In this document: positions 25,514-34,868 of the stretch, piece by piece
Layout: every line of letters begins with the position of its first letter
How positions within the stretch are numbered: the first letter of the stretch is position 1
Source: Mucilaginibacter sabulilitoris
GTDB lineage: Bacteria > Bacteroidota > Bacteroidia > Sphingobacteriales > Sphingobacteriaceae
Reading direction: 5' to 3'
DNA length: 64,000 nt
Assembly: GCF_034262375.1 (NCBI RefSeq)
Contig: NZ_CP139558.1
Span: 434,001 to 498,000, forward strand
The notes under the pieces: model-generated
The model's input: the letters and a program-made list of their open reading frames with translations, nothing else
The model's database searches: none
What the model was told of the DNA's origin: nothing
Program-made: the position numbers and the translations under genes

Positions 25514-26224
25514 ATGAAAACAATTTTTTATCCTGAGAATGAACGTGGAAAAAATGATATCGGTTGGTTAAAGGCAAACTTTTCATTCAGTTTTGCCTCA
25601 TATTATGACCCTAATAAGGTTCATTTTGGGGCGTTACGGGTTTTAAATGACGATGCTATAGCAGCAGGCAAAGGTTTTGGCACCCATCCGCATGATAACA
25701 TGGAGATCATCACCATTCCGCTTGAAGGAGGAATTGAACATAAGGACAGCATGGGTAATACCGGTGTAATTACCGCCGGCGAAGTACAGGTAATGTCGGC
25801 AGGTACCGGGGTTTATCACTCGGAGTATAACGCCTCAAAAACAGATGCTGCTAAAACGCTGCAGATATGGCTTTTTCCAAAAGAAAGGGACATACAGCCA
25901 CGCTATGATCAAAAGAACTTTAAAGACAAGCTTAAATCTAACCAGTTGCTCACTTTGGTATCACCCGTTAAAAGTGACGATACTTTATGGATTAACCAGG
26001 ATGCCACCTTTAGCATGGGCAACTTTGATGCAGGGCAGCAGGTAGCCTATGATATAAAGTATTCTGGCAATGGTGCTTACATATTTGTTATTGAAGGTTC
26101 TGTTAAAATAAACAGTACGGTTTTAAACAAAAGAGACGCCATGGGTGTTTATGATACAAGTTCATTTACAATTGAGCCCGAAGTTGCTTCACGCTTCCTG
26201 ATCATTGATATACCAATGTCATAA
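25514..26224 (+). CDS. Pirin family protein (YhhW-like bicupin)
   Basis: The 236-residue protein opens with a pirin domain. The metal ligands are in GFGTHPHDNMEIITIPLEGGIEHKDSMG and GTGVYHSEYNAS, which give His-x-His, His and Glu/His positions of the cupin site. QIWLFPKERDIQPRYDQK marks the YhhW-type inter-domain strand, and the second cupin is degenerate. Bacterial members can act as quercetin 2,3-dioxygenases, but physiological substrates are mostly unknown. An AGGAG Shine-Dalgarno lies 7 bases before the ATG, unusually good for this genome. Confidence 0.9.
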   Translation: MKTIFYPENERGKNDIGWLKANFSFSFASYYDPNKVHFGALRVLNDDAIAAGKGFGTHPHDNMEIITIPLEGGIEHKDSMGNTGVITAGEVQVMSAGTGVYHSEYNASKTDAAKTLQIWLFPKERDIQPRYDQKNFKDKLKSNQLLTLVSPVKSDDTLWINQDATFSMGNFDAGQQVAYDIKYSGNGAYIFVIEGSVKINSTVLNKRDAMGVYDTSSFTIEPEVASRFLIIDIPMS

Positions 26225-26312
26225 ACCAGTACGCCGAACCTAAAGGTTAATTTTCTTGGACCGCAAAGCAAAGCCACCAGGCTTTGTTTAACTATATTTA
26301 GTTGACTGACGT

Positions 26313-27089
26313 ATGGCAGAACAAGCAATTACCGGATGGAGAAGATGGATGGAAGGCATTGGAGAACAAGGTATCTTCTTTACCAGGTTTTTCAGAAATA
26401 TTTTTACCGGCGGCTTTGAGTGGTCGGAGTTTGTGCGGCAATGTTATGAAATAGGTTATCGCTCACTTACACTGGTGGGCATAACCTCTTTTATTATGGG
26501 GCTGGTGCTTATTATACAACTCCGGCCATCGCTGGTTGAGCTGGGTGCTGCCAGTATGCTGCCCAAAACGCTGGCGGTTTCTTTTGTACGCGAAATGGGC
26601 CCTGTAATTACCGCTATTATTTGTGCAGGTAAAATAGCCTCAAGTATTGGCGCCGAACTGGGCAGTATGAAGGTTACTGAACAGATAGATGCGATGGAAG
26701 TATCAGGTGCCAACCCGCTTCAATATCTCGTTGTTACGCGTGTTTTGGCCACCAGTATTATGGTACCCCTTCTGGCTCTTATTGGCGACGCTATAGGCCT
26801 GTTTGGAGGCTTCATCGCCCTCAATATTACCGATCATATCAGCTTTTCCCTCTATTTTAATAAATGCATCGCCTCGCTTGACTTTTCTGACCTGCTGCCG
26901 GCTGTAGTTAAAACTGTATTTTTTGGCTTCGCTATAGGTTTTGTAGGTTGTTATAAAGGATATCATTCTAACAAGGGGACAGAAAGTGTGGGTATTGCCG
27001 CCAATTCGGCTGTGGTAACCGCCTCCCTGTGGATATTTGTTATTGATGCCATAGCCGTTCAGATCACCAGCTTGTTATTTTATCATTGA
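26313..27089 (+). CDS. mlaE: MlaE/YrbE-family ABC permease
   Basis: The 258-residue inner-membrane protein carries the MlaE hallmarks: an N-terminal amphipathic segment, then about five to six transmembrane helices. The signature LAVSFVREMGPVITAIICAGKIASSIGAELGSMKVTEQIDAMEVSGANP matches the permease coupling region. It should move phospholipids between the membranes with the ATPase and MCE protein encoded next. The stop is followed by the mlaF ATG after one base. Confidence 0.93.
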   Translation: MAEQAITGWRRWMEGIGEQGIFFTRFFRNIFTGGFEWSEFVRQCYEIGYRSLTLVGITSFIMGLVLIIQLRPSLVELGAASMLPKTLAVSFVREMGPVITAIICAGKIASSIGAELGSMKVTEQIDAMEVSGANPLQYLVVTRVLATSIMVPLLALIGDAIGLFGGFIALNITDHISFSLYFNKCIASLDFSDLLPAVVKTVFFGFAIGFVGCYKGYHSNKGTESVGIAANSAVVTASLWIFVIDAIAVQITSLLFYH

Positions 27090-27090
27090 T

Positions 27091-27882
27091 ATGAAGACCG
27101 AGGACGGAAATACCAACACTAAAAAGCCCGCATCTGCTAAAAAAGACGAGGTGGTGATTCATGCTAAAGGCCTGAAAAAGGGATTTGGTGAAAAGGAAGT
27201 ATTAAAGAATATCACCTTTGATTTAAAGCGCAGCGAAAACATGGTTGTTTTGGGCCGATCCGGTTCGGGAAAATCGGTAACCATACAATGTATTGTAGGT
27301 ATGCTTAAGCCCGATGGGGGAGATTTGACTGTTTTTGGGGAAAATGTTGCCGGTATGAATGACAATGAATTGAAACAACTACGCATAAAAATTGGGTTTT
27401 TGTTTCAAAGCGGCGCTTTGTACGATTCTATGACCGTACGCGAAAACCTGGAATTCCCATTAACCCGCGTATTGAAAATTAAAGACCAGGCAGATATTGA
27501 TCAGCGCGTGGAAGACGTTTTAGACGGGGTGGGTTTGATGGATGCCGTTGATAAATTACCCTCAGATCTATCCGGCGGTATGCGCAAAAGGGTAGGCCTG
27601 GCGCGTACACTTATTGTTAAACCCGAAATTATGCTTTATGACGAGCCAACCACTGGTCTTGACCCTATTACATCAAGAGAAATTAGTGAGTTGATACTCA
27701 ATATGCAAAAGAAATATAAAACATCGTCTATCATTATTACCCATGATATGGAATGTGCCAGGATTACAGCCGACCGCATTGTAGTAATGGAAGACGGGGA
27801 ATATATAGCCGAGGGTTCTTACAAAGAGCTGCAAAAATCGGATAATAAAATAGTGAAGTCATTTTTTAGCGAAACGATATGA
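27091..27882 (+). CDS. mlaF: MlaF-type ABC ATPase
   Basis: The 263-residue protein is a single ABC ATPase domain. It has Walker A GRSGSGKSVTIQCIVG (about residue 55), Q-loop GFLFQSGALYDSMTVRENLEFPL, signature LSGGMRKRVGLARTL, Walker B IMLYDEPTTGLDP and the H-loop IIITHDMECA. The FQSGALYDSMTV stretch is typical of MlaF rather than of other importers. About 22 charged residues precede the domain. It energises the MlaE permease. The end overlaps the mlaD start by four bases. Confidence 0.94.
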   Translation: MKTEDGNTNTKKPASAKKDEVVIHAKGLKKGFGEKEVLKNITFDLKRSENMVVLGRSGSGKSVTIQCIVGMLKPDGGDLTVFGENVAGMNDNELKQLRIKIGFLFQSGALYDSMTVRENLEFPLTRVLKIKDQADIDQRVEDVLDGVGLMDAVDKLPSDLSGGMRKRVGLARTLIVKPEIMLYDEPTTGLDPITSREISELILNMQKKYKTSSIIITHDMECARITADRIVVMEDGEYIAEGSYKELQKSDNKIVKSFFSETI

Positions 27883-28700
27883 AAGCCACATCATCACAAA
27901 AAATAAAAATTGGCCTGTTTACCTTTGCCGGATTAGTGGTGTTGGTACTGGGGATATTTTTTATCGGAAATCAGAAAAGCCTGTTCAACTCTACTTTTAA
28001 CGTGTACGGAACGTTTAAAAATGTAAGCGGCCTTCAGGTAGGGAATAACGTACGCTTTGCGGGTATAAACGTTGGCGTAGTACAATCAATAAATATTATT
28101 ACAGATAGTTCTGTAAGGGTTGACCTTACGCTGAATAACAGTGTAAAGAAATTCATTAAAACTGATGCCAAATTAAGCATAGGGAGTGATGGGCTGATGG
28201 GGGATAAGCTGGTAGTTATTGCTCCCGGCGGCATAACAAGTCATGAAGAGATACAGCCGGGGGGGCGCCTGGGTTCTATTAACCCGGTTGATGTAGACAA
28301 GATTATAACCAAGCTTACCCGTGTTGCCGATAATGCCGAAACCCTGACTACTGATCTATCGCAAATTGTAGGTAAAATAAATGGCGGCAAAGGAACTATT
28401 GGGCGGTTATTAAATAATGATAAAATGGCGAAAGACCTGGAGGGTACAGTAAAACAGGCTCAAACTACCATGAAAAACGTTCACAAAACCACCAATACCC
28501 TCAATGAAGACCTAACCGCCGCCCAGCATAACTTTTTGTTGAGAGGGTTCTTTAACAAAAAGAAAAAGGCAGCCAAAGCCAAACAGGATTCTATAAAGAA
28601 AGTGCAGGAAGAAGCGCAGAAGGAAAAGGAAAAAGCAGCCAAAGAAAAGGCAGATGCTAAAGAAAAAGCAGCAAAGGATCAGGATAATAAAGGGAACTAA
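27879..28700 (+). CDS. mlaD: MCE-domain substrate-binding protein (MlaD-like)
   Basis: The 273-residue protein has one N-terminal membrane anchor (IGLFTFAGLVVLVLGIFFIG) and a single MCE domain (about 37-115) with GTFKNVSGLQVGNNVRFAGINVGVV and KLSIGSDGLMGDKLVVIAPG. A helical region with RVADNAETLTTDLSQIVGKINGGKGTIGRLL follows, as in MCE proteins that form tunnels. The last 60 residues are a highly charged Lys/Ala/Glu coiled stretch. It is the periplasmic lipid-handling partner of MlaEF. No mlaB or mlaC is present, which is common in this phylum. Confidence 0.92.
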   Translation: MKATSSQKIKIGLFTFAGLVVLVLGIFFIGNQKSLFNSTFNVYGTFKNVSGLQVGNNVRFAGINVGVVQSINIITDSSVRVDLTLNNSVKKFIKTDAKLSIGSDGLMGDKLVVIAPGGITSHEEIQPGGRLGSINPVDVDKIITKLTRVADNAETLTTDLSQIVGKINGGKGTIGRLLNNDKMAKDLEGTVKQAQTTMKNVHKTTNTLNEDLTAAQHNFLLRGFFNKKKKAAKAKQDSIKKVQEEAQKEKEKAAKEKADAKEKAAKDQDNKGN

Positions 28701-28854
28701 ACAGAGGATAACAAGGTTAATTTTAACCTCGGGCAGTATGACTTTAAGCTGACACGCGGCGCCTTACATAACTAAACACAACTATATAGAATACTGTACA
28801 CAACAACTATACAATAGCCCTAAAAAACAGCCACGATTTGTGCATAAACGGAAT

Positions 28855-28889
28855 AAAAAATCCTCCTGATGTTACCAGGAGGCTTTTTT
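28855..28889 (+). terminator. Intrinsic terminator between mla operon and gpx
   Basis: CCTCCTG-atgttac-CAGGAGG forms a 7-bp stem flanked by A6 before and T6 after, so it works in both directions. It lies between the convergent mlaD (156 bases past its stop) and the glutathione peroxidase gene (17 bases past its stop). Confidence 0.85.
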
Positions 28890-28905
28890 ATTATAAGGAA
28901 TGATT

Positions 28906-29421
28906 TTAGTTAAGATATTTGGTTATATCCTCTGATAACGGAGTGGTTTGTGACCTGAAACGGTGTATCAGTTTTCCATTTTCATCAATCAGGAATTTTT
29001 CAAAGTTCCATTTAATTTCGCCGGTAAAATCAGGGTTTTCGGCAGTGGTTAAATACTGGAACAATGGGTCAATATCAAGCCCTTTTACGCTAACTTTTCC
29101 GCTCATTGGGAATGATACATTGAAGTTTTCTTTGCAAAAGGTTTTAATGTCCTGATTAGTACCTGGTTCCTGACCTCCAAAATTATTGGCAGGGAAACCG
29201 ACAACTACTAATTTACCTTTGTACTGTTCTGACAGTTTTTCAAGATCGGCATATTGTTTGGTAAAGCCGCATTTGGAGGCTGTGTTAACAACAAGCACTT
29301 TTTTGCCTTTGTATTTGGCCAGTGTAAAGTCTTTACCATCAATAGTTTTAAGTTTAAACTCATATACTGACGACGGGGCCGAAATAAAAAGGAAAGCGAT
29401 TATTAATGTAAGTAATTTCAT
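28906..29421 (-). CDS. Secreted glutathione peroxidase-family thiol peroxidase
   Basis: The 171-residue protein has a short signal peptide (MKLLTLIIAFLFISAPSS). The thioredoxin-fold GPx core has the peroxidatic Cys in VVNTASKCGFTKQY, Gln in FPANNFGGQEPGTN, and Trp-Asn in EIKWNFEKFLID. FCKENFNVSFPM carries the probable resolving Cys. The cysteine form usually takes electrons from thioredoxin rather than glutathione. Its signal peptide places it in the periplasm, where it would reduce hydroperoxides. Confidence 0.92.
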   Translation of the reverse strand: MKLLTLIIAFLFISAPSSVYEFKLKTIDGKDFTLAKYKGKKVLVVNTASKCGFTKQYADLEKLSEQYKGKLVVVGFPANNFGGQEPGTNQDIKTFCKENFNVSFPMSGKVSVKGLDIDPLFQYLTTAENPDFTGEIKWNFEKFLIDENGKLIHRFRSQTTPLSEDITKYLN

Positions 29422-29468
29422 TTTGTTTAAAATTGATCGTGAAATAAATTCCTTAGTAAAATTAACTA

Positions 29469-29894
29469 TTAAAAAATTCTTTTAGCCAAATACTCATCCT
29501 CTTTTTGTGTCATTTTCTGTTTTGTAACAACACTTTTATCCGTATAGCCAAGTAAATGCAATGCCCCGTGAATAATTACACGGTGAAGTTCCTCTGTTTC
29601 AGCAATTTTAAATTTAGCGGCATTTTCACGAACACGTTCAATCGAGATAAAAATATCACCAACAATTTCACCTTCAACCTCTGAGTTATCAAAAGTGATG
29701 ATGTCTGTATAAGTATCATGATCAAGGTATTGCTGGTTAATGGGCAGCAAATATTCATCGGAGCAAAAAACGTAGGTAAGTTCTTTTAACTTAAAACCCT
29801 CGGCGGTAATGGTGTTTTTAATCCATTGTCGCACAAGGGTTTTGTTTTTTAATTTATAGCTGATGTCTTCTTCAAAAAACTGAATAGCGGGCAT
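29469..29894 (-). CDS. ybeY: Endoribonuclease YbeY
   Basis: The 141-residue protein has the UPF0054 metal motif in HRVIIHGALHLLGYTDKS. The first two zinc-binding histidines are present, while the usual third His after GYD is replaced by Lys/Ser, a variation I associate with Bacteroidota members. The upstream QYLDHDTYTDIITFDNS and GDIFISIERVRENA segments fit YbeY. It takes part in rRNA maturation and ribosome quality control. Its start codon overlaps the stop of the ATPase gene at 29894. Confidence 0.92.
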   Translation of the reverse strand: MPAIQFFEEDISYKLKNKTLVRQWIKNTITAEGFKLKELTYVFCSDEYLLPINQQYLDHDTYTDIITFDNSEVEGEIVGDIFISIERVRENAAKFKIAETEELHRVIIHGALHLLGYTDKSVVTKQKMTQKEDEYLAKRIF

Positions 29895-30319
29895 TATATT
29901 TTAAAATGTAGTTCAATGGTGTTGCCCGATGTATTGAAGATGCATTGATCGGCAAGGTGTTTTATAATGTACACACCCCTGCCGGTTAAATTTTCCAGGT
30001 TTTCGGGTGCTGTTGGATCGGCCAGGTTGGCATAATCAAAACCGGTTCCTTCATCAGTAACGGTCCATATAATGCGCTTTTGTTCTATCTCAGCGTTGAT
30101 AATTACCTTTTTTGTTTCATCGAGTTTATTACCATGTATAATAGCGTTTATAACAGCTTCGTTCAGACAGGTCATCATATTGGCGAAGGTGTCTTCGGTA
30201 ATATGATATTTATCAGCAATTTCTTCAATCAGCAGCTCAAGTTTAGCTATGCTCTCCGTTTTTGACGGTAGCTGTAACGTAAACAATTCACTGCTGGTAT
30301 GAACATTTGCCTGTTCCAT
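29894..30319 (-). CDS. RsbW-like serine kinase / anti-sigma-type HATPase protein
   Basis: From ATG 30319 the product is 141 residues (MEQANVHTSSELF..). It is a lone GHKL ATPase domain. The N-box is MTCLNEAVINAIIHGNK, the G1 box is WTVTDEGTGFDYANLADP and the G2 region is LTGRGVYIIKHLADQC. This is the layout of RsbW/SpoIIAB switch kinases, which sequester a sigma or response factor. No partner anti-anti-sigma gene is adjacent. It starts one base after the DUF4175 gene stop and overlaps ybeY, so the three genes form one operon. Confidence 0.85.
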   Translation of the reverse strand: MEQANVHTSSELFTLQLPSKTESIAKLELLIEEIADKYHITEDTFANMMTCLNEAVINAIIHGNKLDETKKVIINAEIEQKRIIWTVTDEGTGFDYANLADPTAPENLENLTGRGVYIIKHLADQCIFNTSGNTIELHFKI

Positions 30320-30320
30320 A

Positions 30321-33300
30321 TTATTTAGCATTAAGTTGATCAAAGTAAGATTTTATTTTTTGTTTGTAATACAAATTAAGTGCCGGAGATACCGTTTTTA
30401 TTTGCTCTGTTTGCTTATTCTGCTGCTGCTGGTACCCCTGCAGTGCTTTTATGTATCCCGGCGGTATATCCTTACCGGCATGGCTTTCCCTTTTCTGATC
30501 CTGTTCCCGTTCCTGTTCGGCTTTTTCAGCTTCTAATAACCGGCTTTGGATTTGTTGCTGCCTCTTTAGCGCTTCATCTGTTATCTTCCTGTTTACGAGA
30601 TCATGCTCAGTTTGTTCCATTTCTTTCGAAATTTTATCTAAATTTCCCAAACCGCCCTTTCCGTCTTTGTTTTCTTCGCGGTTTATTTGTTCAAGGGCCT
30701 GCCTGATCATTTGCTGCTGACGCGCCATTTTGGCCAGCTGCTCGCTCATATTACCCTTTTCCCCCTGCTGGCTTTTGCCCTGGTTTCCCTGCTGCTGCAT
30801 TTGTTCGCGGGCCTTTTGCATATTCTGGTTAAGCTGCTGCTGCATTTTGGCCAGCTGCGATACAGACTGTTGTTTCCCCTTGCCCGGCTTGCCTTTGTTC
30901 ATCATTTTTTGCAACTGCTCTAAAGCCTCGCTTAGCATAAGCGCCAAGTTGTTCATAGCGGTCATGGCGTATTGCTGGTGGCGGTTAGCTTCGGCAGTGC
31001 GACGGTCGCCCAGGTTGTCAAGCGCCTGGTCAATATGGTTATTGATATTGCCTATTTCCTGGTTTACGGTTGATTGTATCTGAGGTATACGCCTGCTGAG
31101 GGAATAAAGACTATCCTCGGCAGTTTTAAGGTTGTCTTTTATATTCTTTTGATCCTGCGATAAGGTAACATAAGCCGGATCTGTTGGATTGGTGTTTTTT
31201 AAGGTTTGCATTACCTTTTCCTGATTAAAGGAACTGTTCACAAGGCTTTTTAACAATTCGCGCAGTTGCTGCGCGTCAATGGCATTTTCTTTACTTTCGC
31301 CTTCCTCGTTATTTTGCTGGAGTTTGCTGGCGAGCTGCTGCATTTGTTTGGCCGCCTGCTTTTGCGATTTTGCCGCACCACTTTTATTGTTTTTCTGTAG
31401 TTCGCCCGCGCTTTGATCCATTTGCTGGTCAATGCTTTGCGTTTCTTTTTGCGGGTTTTCAAAGTCACTTTTATGCTCGGCCTGCTCGTTTGTTTTCTGA
31501 AGATCTTCCAGCCCCTTTTTTATGTCCTGGAAATCCTTTTTCAGGTTGTCCTGTTCCTGTTGCAGGGCCTTTTGATCGCTGTTTTGCTGCCCGGTTTTGT
31601 CCGATAGTTGTTGTTGCTTATCGGCCAGTTTATTTAACTGGTCAACGCTTTGGTTAAGCTTTTGCTCAAACTCCAGTTTCTTATAAAGTTCCAGCATACG
31701 GTCGAGCTCTTTTTTCAGCGATTTGTTATCCATTTGCATTTTTGATAACTCATCGCGGGTATCGTCTTTTTGTTGCTCGTCCAAAAGCTTTTGCAGGTTT
31801 TGCAGCAACTCTTTTGTTTTTTGATCGAGCACATTGTTAAAAAGGTCCTCGATTTGCTTTTGCTTTGCCAGTAGCTCCTGGTTTTGCTGCTGGTTTTCCT
31901 GGCGGTTGTAGAGGTTTTTTTTGTTATCGTCTTTTATCTCCTTTACCAGGTCTTCAAGATCGCGGCGTTTCTGAAGTAGGTCCTCTACCTGTTTCTTTTC
32001 ATCAAAGGAAAGCGTGTTTTTGTTCAGCAACAGCTGATTTAGCTTTTGCGAATCGTGCTCAACCTGGCCGGCAAGCTTAATGGCCGATTGCATTTTTTGC
32101 TTAATAGCCTGCGTACCGGTATTTAACTGTTCATTAATGGCTTTGGTATCAGGTACATTAAGCGTACGTTCGGGGCTGCGTGCTTTTTTAGGGCCGTTTA
32201 CGCCATCATTATCTGCAACTTCAAAAAAATAAGTTACCCGGGCGCCGGGGTTTATGCCCAAATCCTTCAGATCCCAGAAATAAAAGAAGTCCGATTGTAT
32301 TTGATCCATCGCCGCATCAACTCGTTTAATAAACGTTTTTTGCTGTTTGTTATTACCGGTATTTTGCACACTATAGTGAAAATTTAACGACGAGAACCCA
32401 TGATCATCCTGTATCTTTCCGTTGAAATATAGCGCATTCATACTTACCGAGTCTGACTTTTCTTCAACAGTAATAGCCGGGGGCTCGTCTGTTATTACAT
32501 TGATATGATAGGCTGCAGAATCGCTGTGGTTAACAAGGGGGTTTAGTGGGCTAAGCTTGTAAACAGCATTTTTATAAATAGTTTCGGTATGCTCAAACAA
32601 ATCGGTGCCACTTAATTTGGCTGGCTGCGCAATTCCGTTCATATAAAATTGAAGCCCTGTGGCGTGTTGGGTATGTAACTGCCATTTAACCCGGGTTCCC
32701 TGTGGTATAACCAGGTCGCCGGCATTGGTCAGTGTTTCCTCTTTTTTATGCAGATAGGCCGGATAGCTGAGTTCCACATCAAAATGAAGCAGCGCGGGCT
32801 TTTGGTTTACTTTTATTTCATACTGTACCGAACTGAACCCATTGCCCAACAACCTGAACCTGGTGTTTTGCTGCAGATTACTGAACTGATAATGAAAGCG
32901 GCTGATGTTCTCTTTATCGAGCTTAAAGGTATTATTTGCAGTTTCAATATACACATCGGCAGGCAGTTTATCACCATCCAGCTTGAGATCCAGCTTAAGG
33001 TCGTCTCCCTGAACTACGGATAGCTTTTTATTCAGAATGGTGAACCGGAAAGGAGCGATTGGTGCAAAATATTCGTTATGCCTGATGATCCTTTTAGTAC
33101 TTTCTGTTAATACCGATGGTGCAGCGAAAGCTAAAACGATGATCACCGCAACCGGAGCCAATATCCATTTGAGGTATTTACTATTCTCACGAATGTTGAT
33201 GGCTGATGGAAAGCTCACCGGCTTAAGCGCTTCTATCTTTTGATCAATGCTGGCTTCAATAAGGGCACGGTGCTTTTCATCACCGGCAGCCAGTTTTTTA

Positions 33301-33650
33301 AGCTGCAGGGTGTTCAGCAGTTTATCATTAACATCATGAAAATGTTTGCCTATAATTTCGGCAGCCTCATCATGTGTTAATGAATGCCCCAATTTTAACC
33401 AGGAAAGCAGCGGCGGTAAAATAAGCCAGCAAGCAAGGCCAATATTAAGCAGAATAAAAAAGTAGAATAATATGGTACGGAAAGCAATATTGAAATTGCC
33501 GAAATACTCGCTCAGGGTAATTATTACATAAGCGGTAAACAGACCGGCCCCTAAAAATATAAGCCCGCGCAGAAAATTATTGAAATAGTATTTCCTGATG
33601 AAGATGTTGATCTTCCCGATTAATACGTCATAATTTTCGGAGGAGTTCAT
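30321..33650 (-). CDS. DUF4175-family giant membrane protein with Gln-rich coiled coils
   Basis: The 1109-residue protein has three transmembrane helices near the N-terminus: GLIFLGAGLFTAYVIITL, LFYFFILLNIGLACWLIL and WILAPVAVIIVLAFAAP. A beta-rich extracytoplasmic region (about 190-500) follows, and then about 550 residues of Gln/Lys/Asp-rich coiled coil with repeats such as QQQLNQNMQKAREQMQQQG. This matches the DUF4175 layout of Bacteroidota. Function is unknown; envelope mechanical or scaffold roles are guesswork. It is first in an operon with the RsbW-like kinase and ybeY. Confidence 0.85.
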   Translation of the reverse strand: MNSSENYDVLIGKINIFIRKYYFNNFLRGLIFLGAGLFTAYVIITLSEYFGNFNIAFRTILFYFFILLNIGLACWLILPPLLSWLKLGHSLTHDEAAEIIGKHFHDVNDKLLNTLQLKKLAAGDEKHRALIEASIDQKIEALKPVSFPSAINIRENSKYLKWILAPVAVIIVLAFAAPSVLTESTKRIIRHNEYFAPIAPFRFTILNKKLSVVQGDDLKLDLKLDGDKLPADVYIETANNTFKLDKENISRFHYQFSNLQQNTRFRLLGNGFSSVQYEIKVNQKPALLHFDVELSYPAYLHKKEETLTNAGDLVIPQGTRVKWQLHTQHATGLQFYMNGIAQPAKLSGTDLFEHTETIYKNAVYKLSPLNPLVNHSDSAAYHINVITDEPPAITVEEKSDSVSMNALYFNGKIQDDHGFSSLNFHYSVQNTGNNKQQKTFIKRVDAAMDQIQSDFFYFWDLKDLGINPGARVTYFFEVADNDGVNGPKKARSPERTLNVPDTKAINEQLNTGTQAIKQKMQSAIKLAGQVEHDSQKLNQLLLNKNTLSFDEKKQVEDLLQKRRDLEDLVKEIKDDNKKNLYNRQENQQQNQELLAKQKQIEDLFNNVLDQKTKELLQNLQKLLDEQQKDDTRDELSKMQMDNKSLKKELDRMLELYKKLEFEQKLNQSVDQLNKLADKQQQLSDKTGQQNSDQKALQQEQDNLKKDFQDIKKGLEDLQKTNEQAEHKSDFENPQKETQSIDQQMDQSAGELQKNNKSGAAKSQKQAAKQMQQLASKLQQNNEEGESKENAIDAQQLRELLKSLVNSSFNQEKVMQTLKNTNPTDPAYVTLSQDQKNIKDNLKTAEDSLYSLSRRIPQIQSTVNQEIGNINNHIDQALDNLGDRRTAEANRHQQYAMTAMNNLALMLSEALEQLQKMMNKGKPGKGKQQSVSQLAKMQQQLNQNMQKAREQMQQQGNQGKSQQGEKGNMSEQLAKMARQQQMIRQALEQINREENKDGKGGLGNLDKISKEMEQTEHDLVNRKITDEALKRQQQIQSRLLEAEKAEQEREQDQKRESHAGKDIPPGYIKALQGYQQQQNKQTEQIKTVSPALNLYYKQKIKSYFDQLNAK

Positions 33651-33906
33651 ATTCGGCGCTAAAATGCAATACTATATTAACTTAACGGAAAAACAGGGCA
33701 ATTTATACAATTAAGGGTTTAAACTGAAAAAAACAACGCAATGAATAAAACGATTTATTAAATTGTAAACGAACGCTAACAAGTGTTAACAATCTGTGTA
33801 TAAGGCAAAGGTTAAGTACTGGTTTTTTTACCGGACAGGCATCATTTTCTACTATTTTTCATCTCCGTCCCCAATTAATAAAAATAGCCAGTGTAATAAG
33901 ATTTAT

Positions 33907-34395
33907 TTAATATGCGGCGTTCGCGACGCTTTTATTTTCTAACACTTGTGGAGTTGATTGCAGGGTGTAATTAAAGAGAATTTGGCCGGTATCAATATCA
34001 AATAAAATTACTGCTACTGGATTTTGCCTGAACGCTTGATGCCGTTGAGCGGTGTATATGACTTTCATTTTCTCTTTAATGAGCTGTATTGTTTCTTCCT
34101 GGTTGCCGGTTGATGTACCGCTGATTAATTGGTTAGGGAGCAGGCCTGGCCACTGCGCGTCAACAGTTCTGATCTCGTTTTCGATGGTTTGGGTGGCAAG
34201 CAGCTTGTGTGAGGCTGGCGGAAGGACATAAGTAGAACCGGGTGTATATCTGAAAGATTTTGGCGTTGTGAATACATAAAAATCAGATGATGGCAAGTGA
34301 ATGCTTGCCGAAAAATAACAATAGCCTTTTATTTTTTGTGCTTGTGATGTTATTGAGCTACTCAATAATAGTAACACCATGAATGTACATTTCAT
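33907..34395 (-). CDS. Secreted protein of unknown function
   Basis: The 162-residue product has a signal peptide (MKCTFMVLLLLSSSITSQAQ) and a mixed alpha/beta body with no recognised motif. Features are YCYFSASIHLPSSDFYVFTTPKSF, YVLPPASHKLL and a VAVILFDIDTGQILFNYTL strand pair near the end. It is the last gene before the tRNA-Pro island, with about 320 noncoding bases upstream. Coding is supported by the signal peptide; nothing more can be said of its role. Confidence 0.65.
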   Translation of the reverse strand: MKCTFMVLLLLSSSITSQAQKIKGYCYFSASIHLPSSDFYVFTTPKSFRYTPGSTYVLPPASHKLLATQTIENEIRTVDAQWPGLLPNQLISGTSTGNQEETIQLIKEKMKVIYTAQRHQAFRQNPVAVILFDIDTGQILFNYTLQSTPQVLENKSVANAAY

Positions 34396-34714
34396 AACCG
34401 TAATTGCTTGAAATATTGTTAGTTAGGTCCTCACGTGCAAATTATTGATTTTAACAGTGTGTTTGCGGACAATATTGGTACAATATGATTTACACAAATG
34501 TGAAATAGCGGACGTTGATTATACACTTATTGTATTAAAGGCGTATACCTTCAATAATTCGCTCTCTGGCTAAGCAGGGTGCTGTATCAGAAATAGCTGC
34601 AATGCAGTGATGTTTAGAAATTAAAATGTCTGCTTGCACTTACAGGGGGACTTATTATATTTGCCTCTCAAACATTTGTGCCGTTTATTGTACTTTGATG
34701 TTTGAGAACACATT
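34396..34714. promoter_or_regulatory. Gap at left edge of tRNA-Pro island, with a plus-strand promoter
   Basis: No gene is seen in this 319-base gap. A perfect -7 box TATATTTG stands at 34656-34663 with CTTG at 34633-34636 (19-base spacer). It would transcribe rightward into the broken tRNA-Pro, with the transcript starting about 47 bases before it. Confidence 0.5.
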
Positions 34715-34800
34715 CGGGATGTAGCGTAGCCCGGTATCGCGCCAGCATGGGGTTCTCGCTATCGCTCAAAACGATGGCCTCTCGACCATCATTGCTGGAG
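34715..34800 (+). pseudogene. Broken tRNA-Pro 5' half with 40-nt insertion
   Basis: Bases 34715-34753 match exactly the first 39 nt of the intact tRNA-Pro(GGG) at 51629: acceptor strand, D-arm, anticodon stem and loop. A 40-base insert (34754-34793) follows, then GCTGGAG resumes the anticodon 3' stem. The T-arm and acceptor 3' strand are absent. Upstream homology extends about 20 bases (GATGTTT..GAGA..CATT). It cannot yield a functional tRNA. Confidence 0.85.
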
Positions 34801-34868
34801 AAGAAAGCTCTAATTTCCGCTCTTTTTTGATTTTGTTTACTACCGTTTTGGTGTCATTAACTTATTTT

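Noticed and set aside
29469..29894. YbeY judged inactive because the third metal-binding His is absent
   Set aside because: I recall the same GY-x-D-K/S variation in other Bacteroidota YbeY proteins, so the change is more likely lineage-specific than inactivating.
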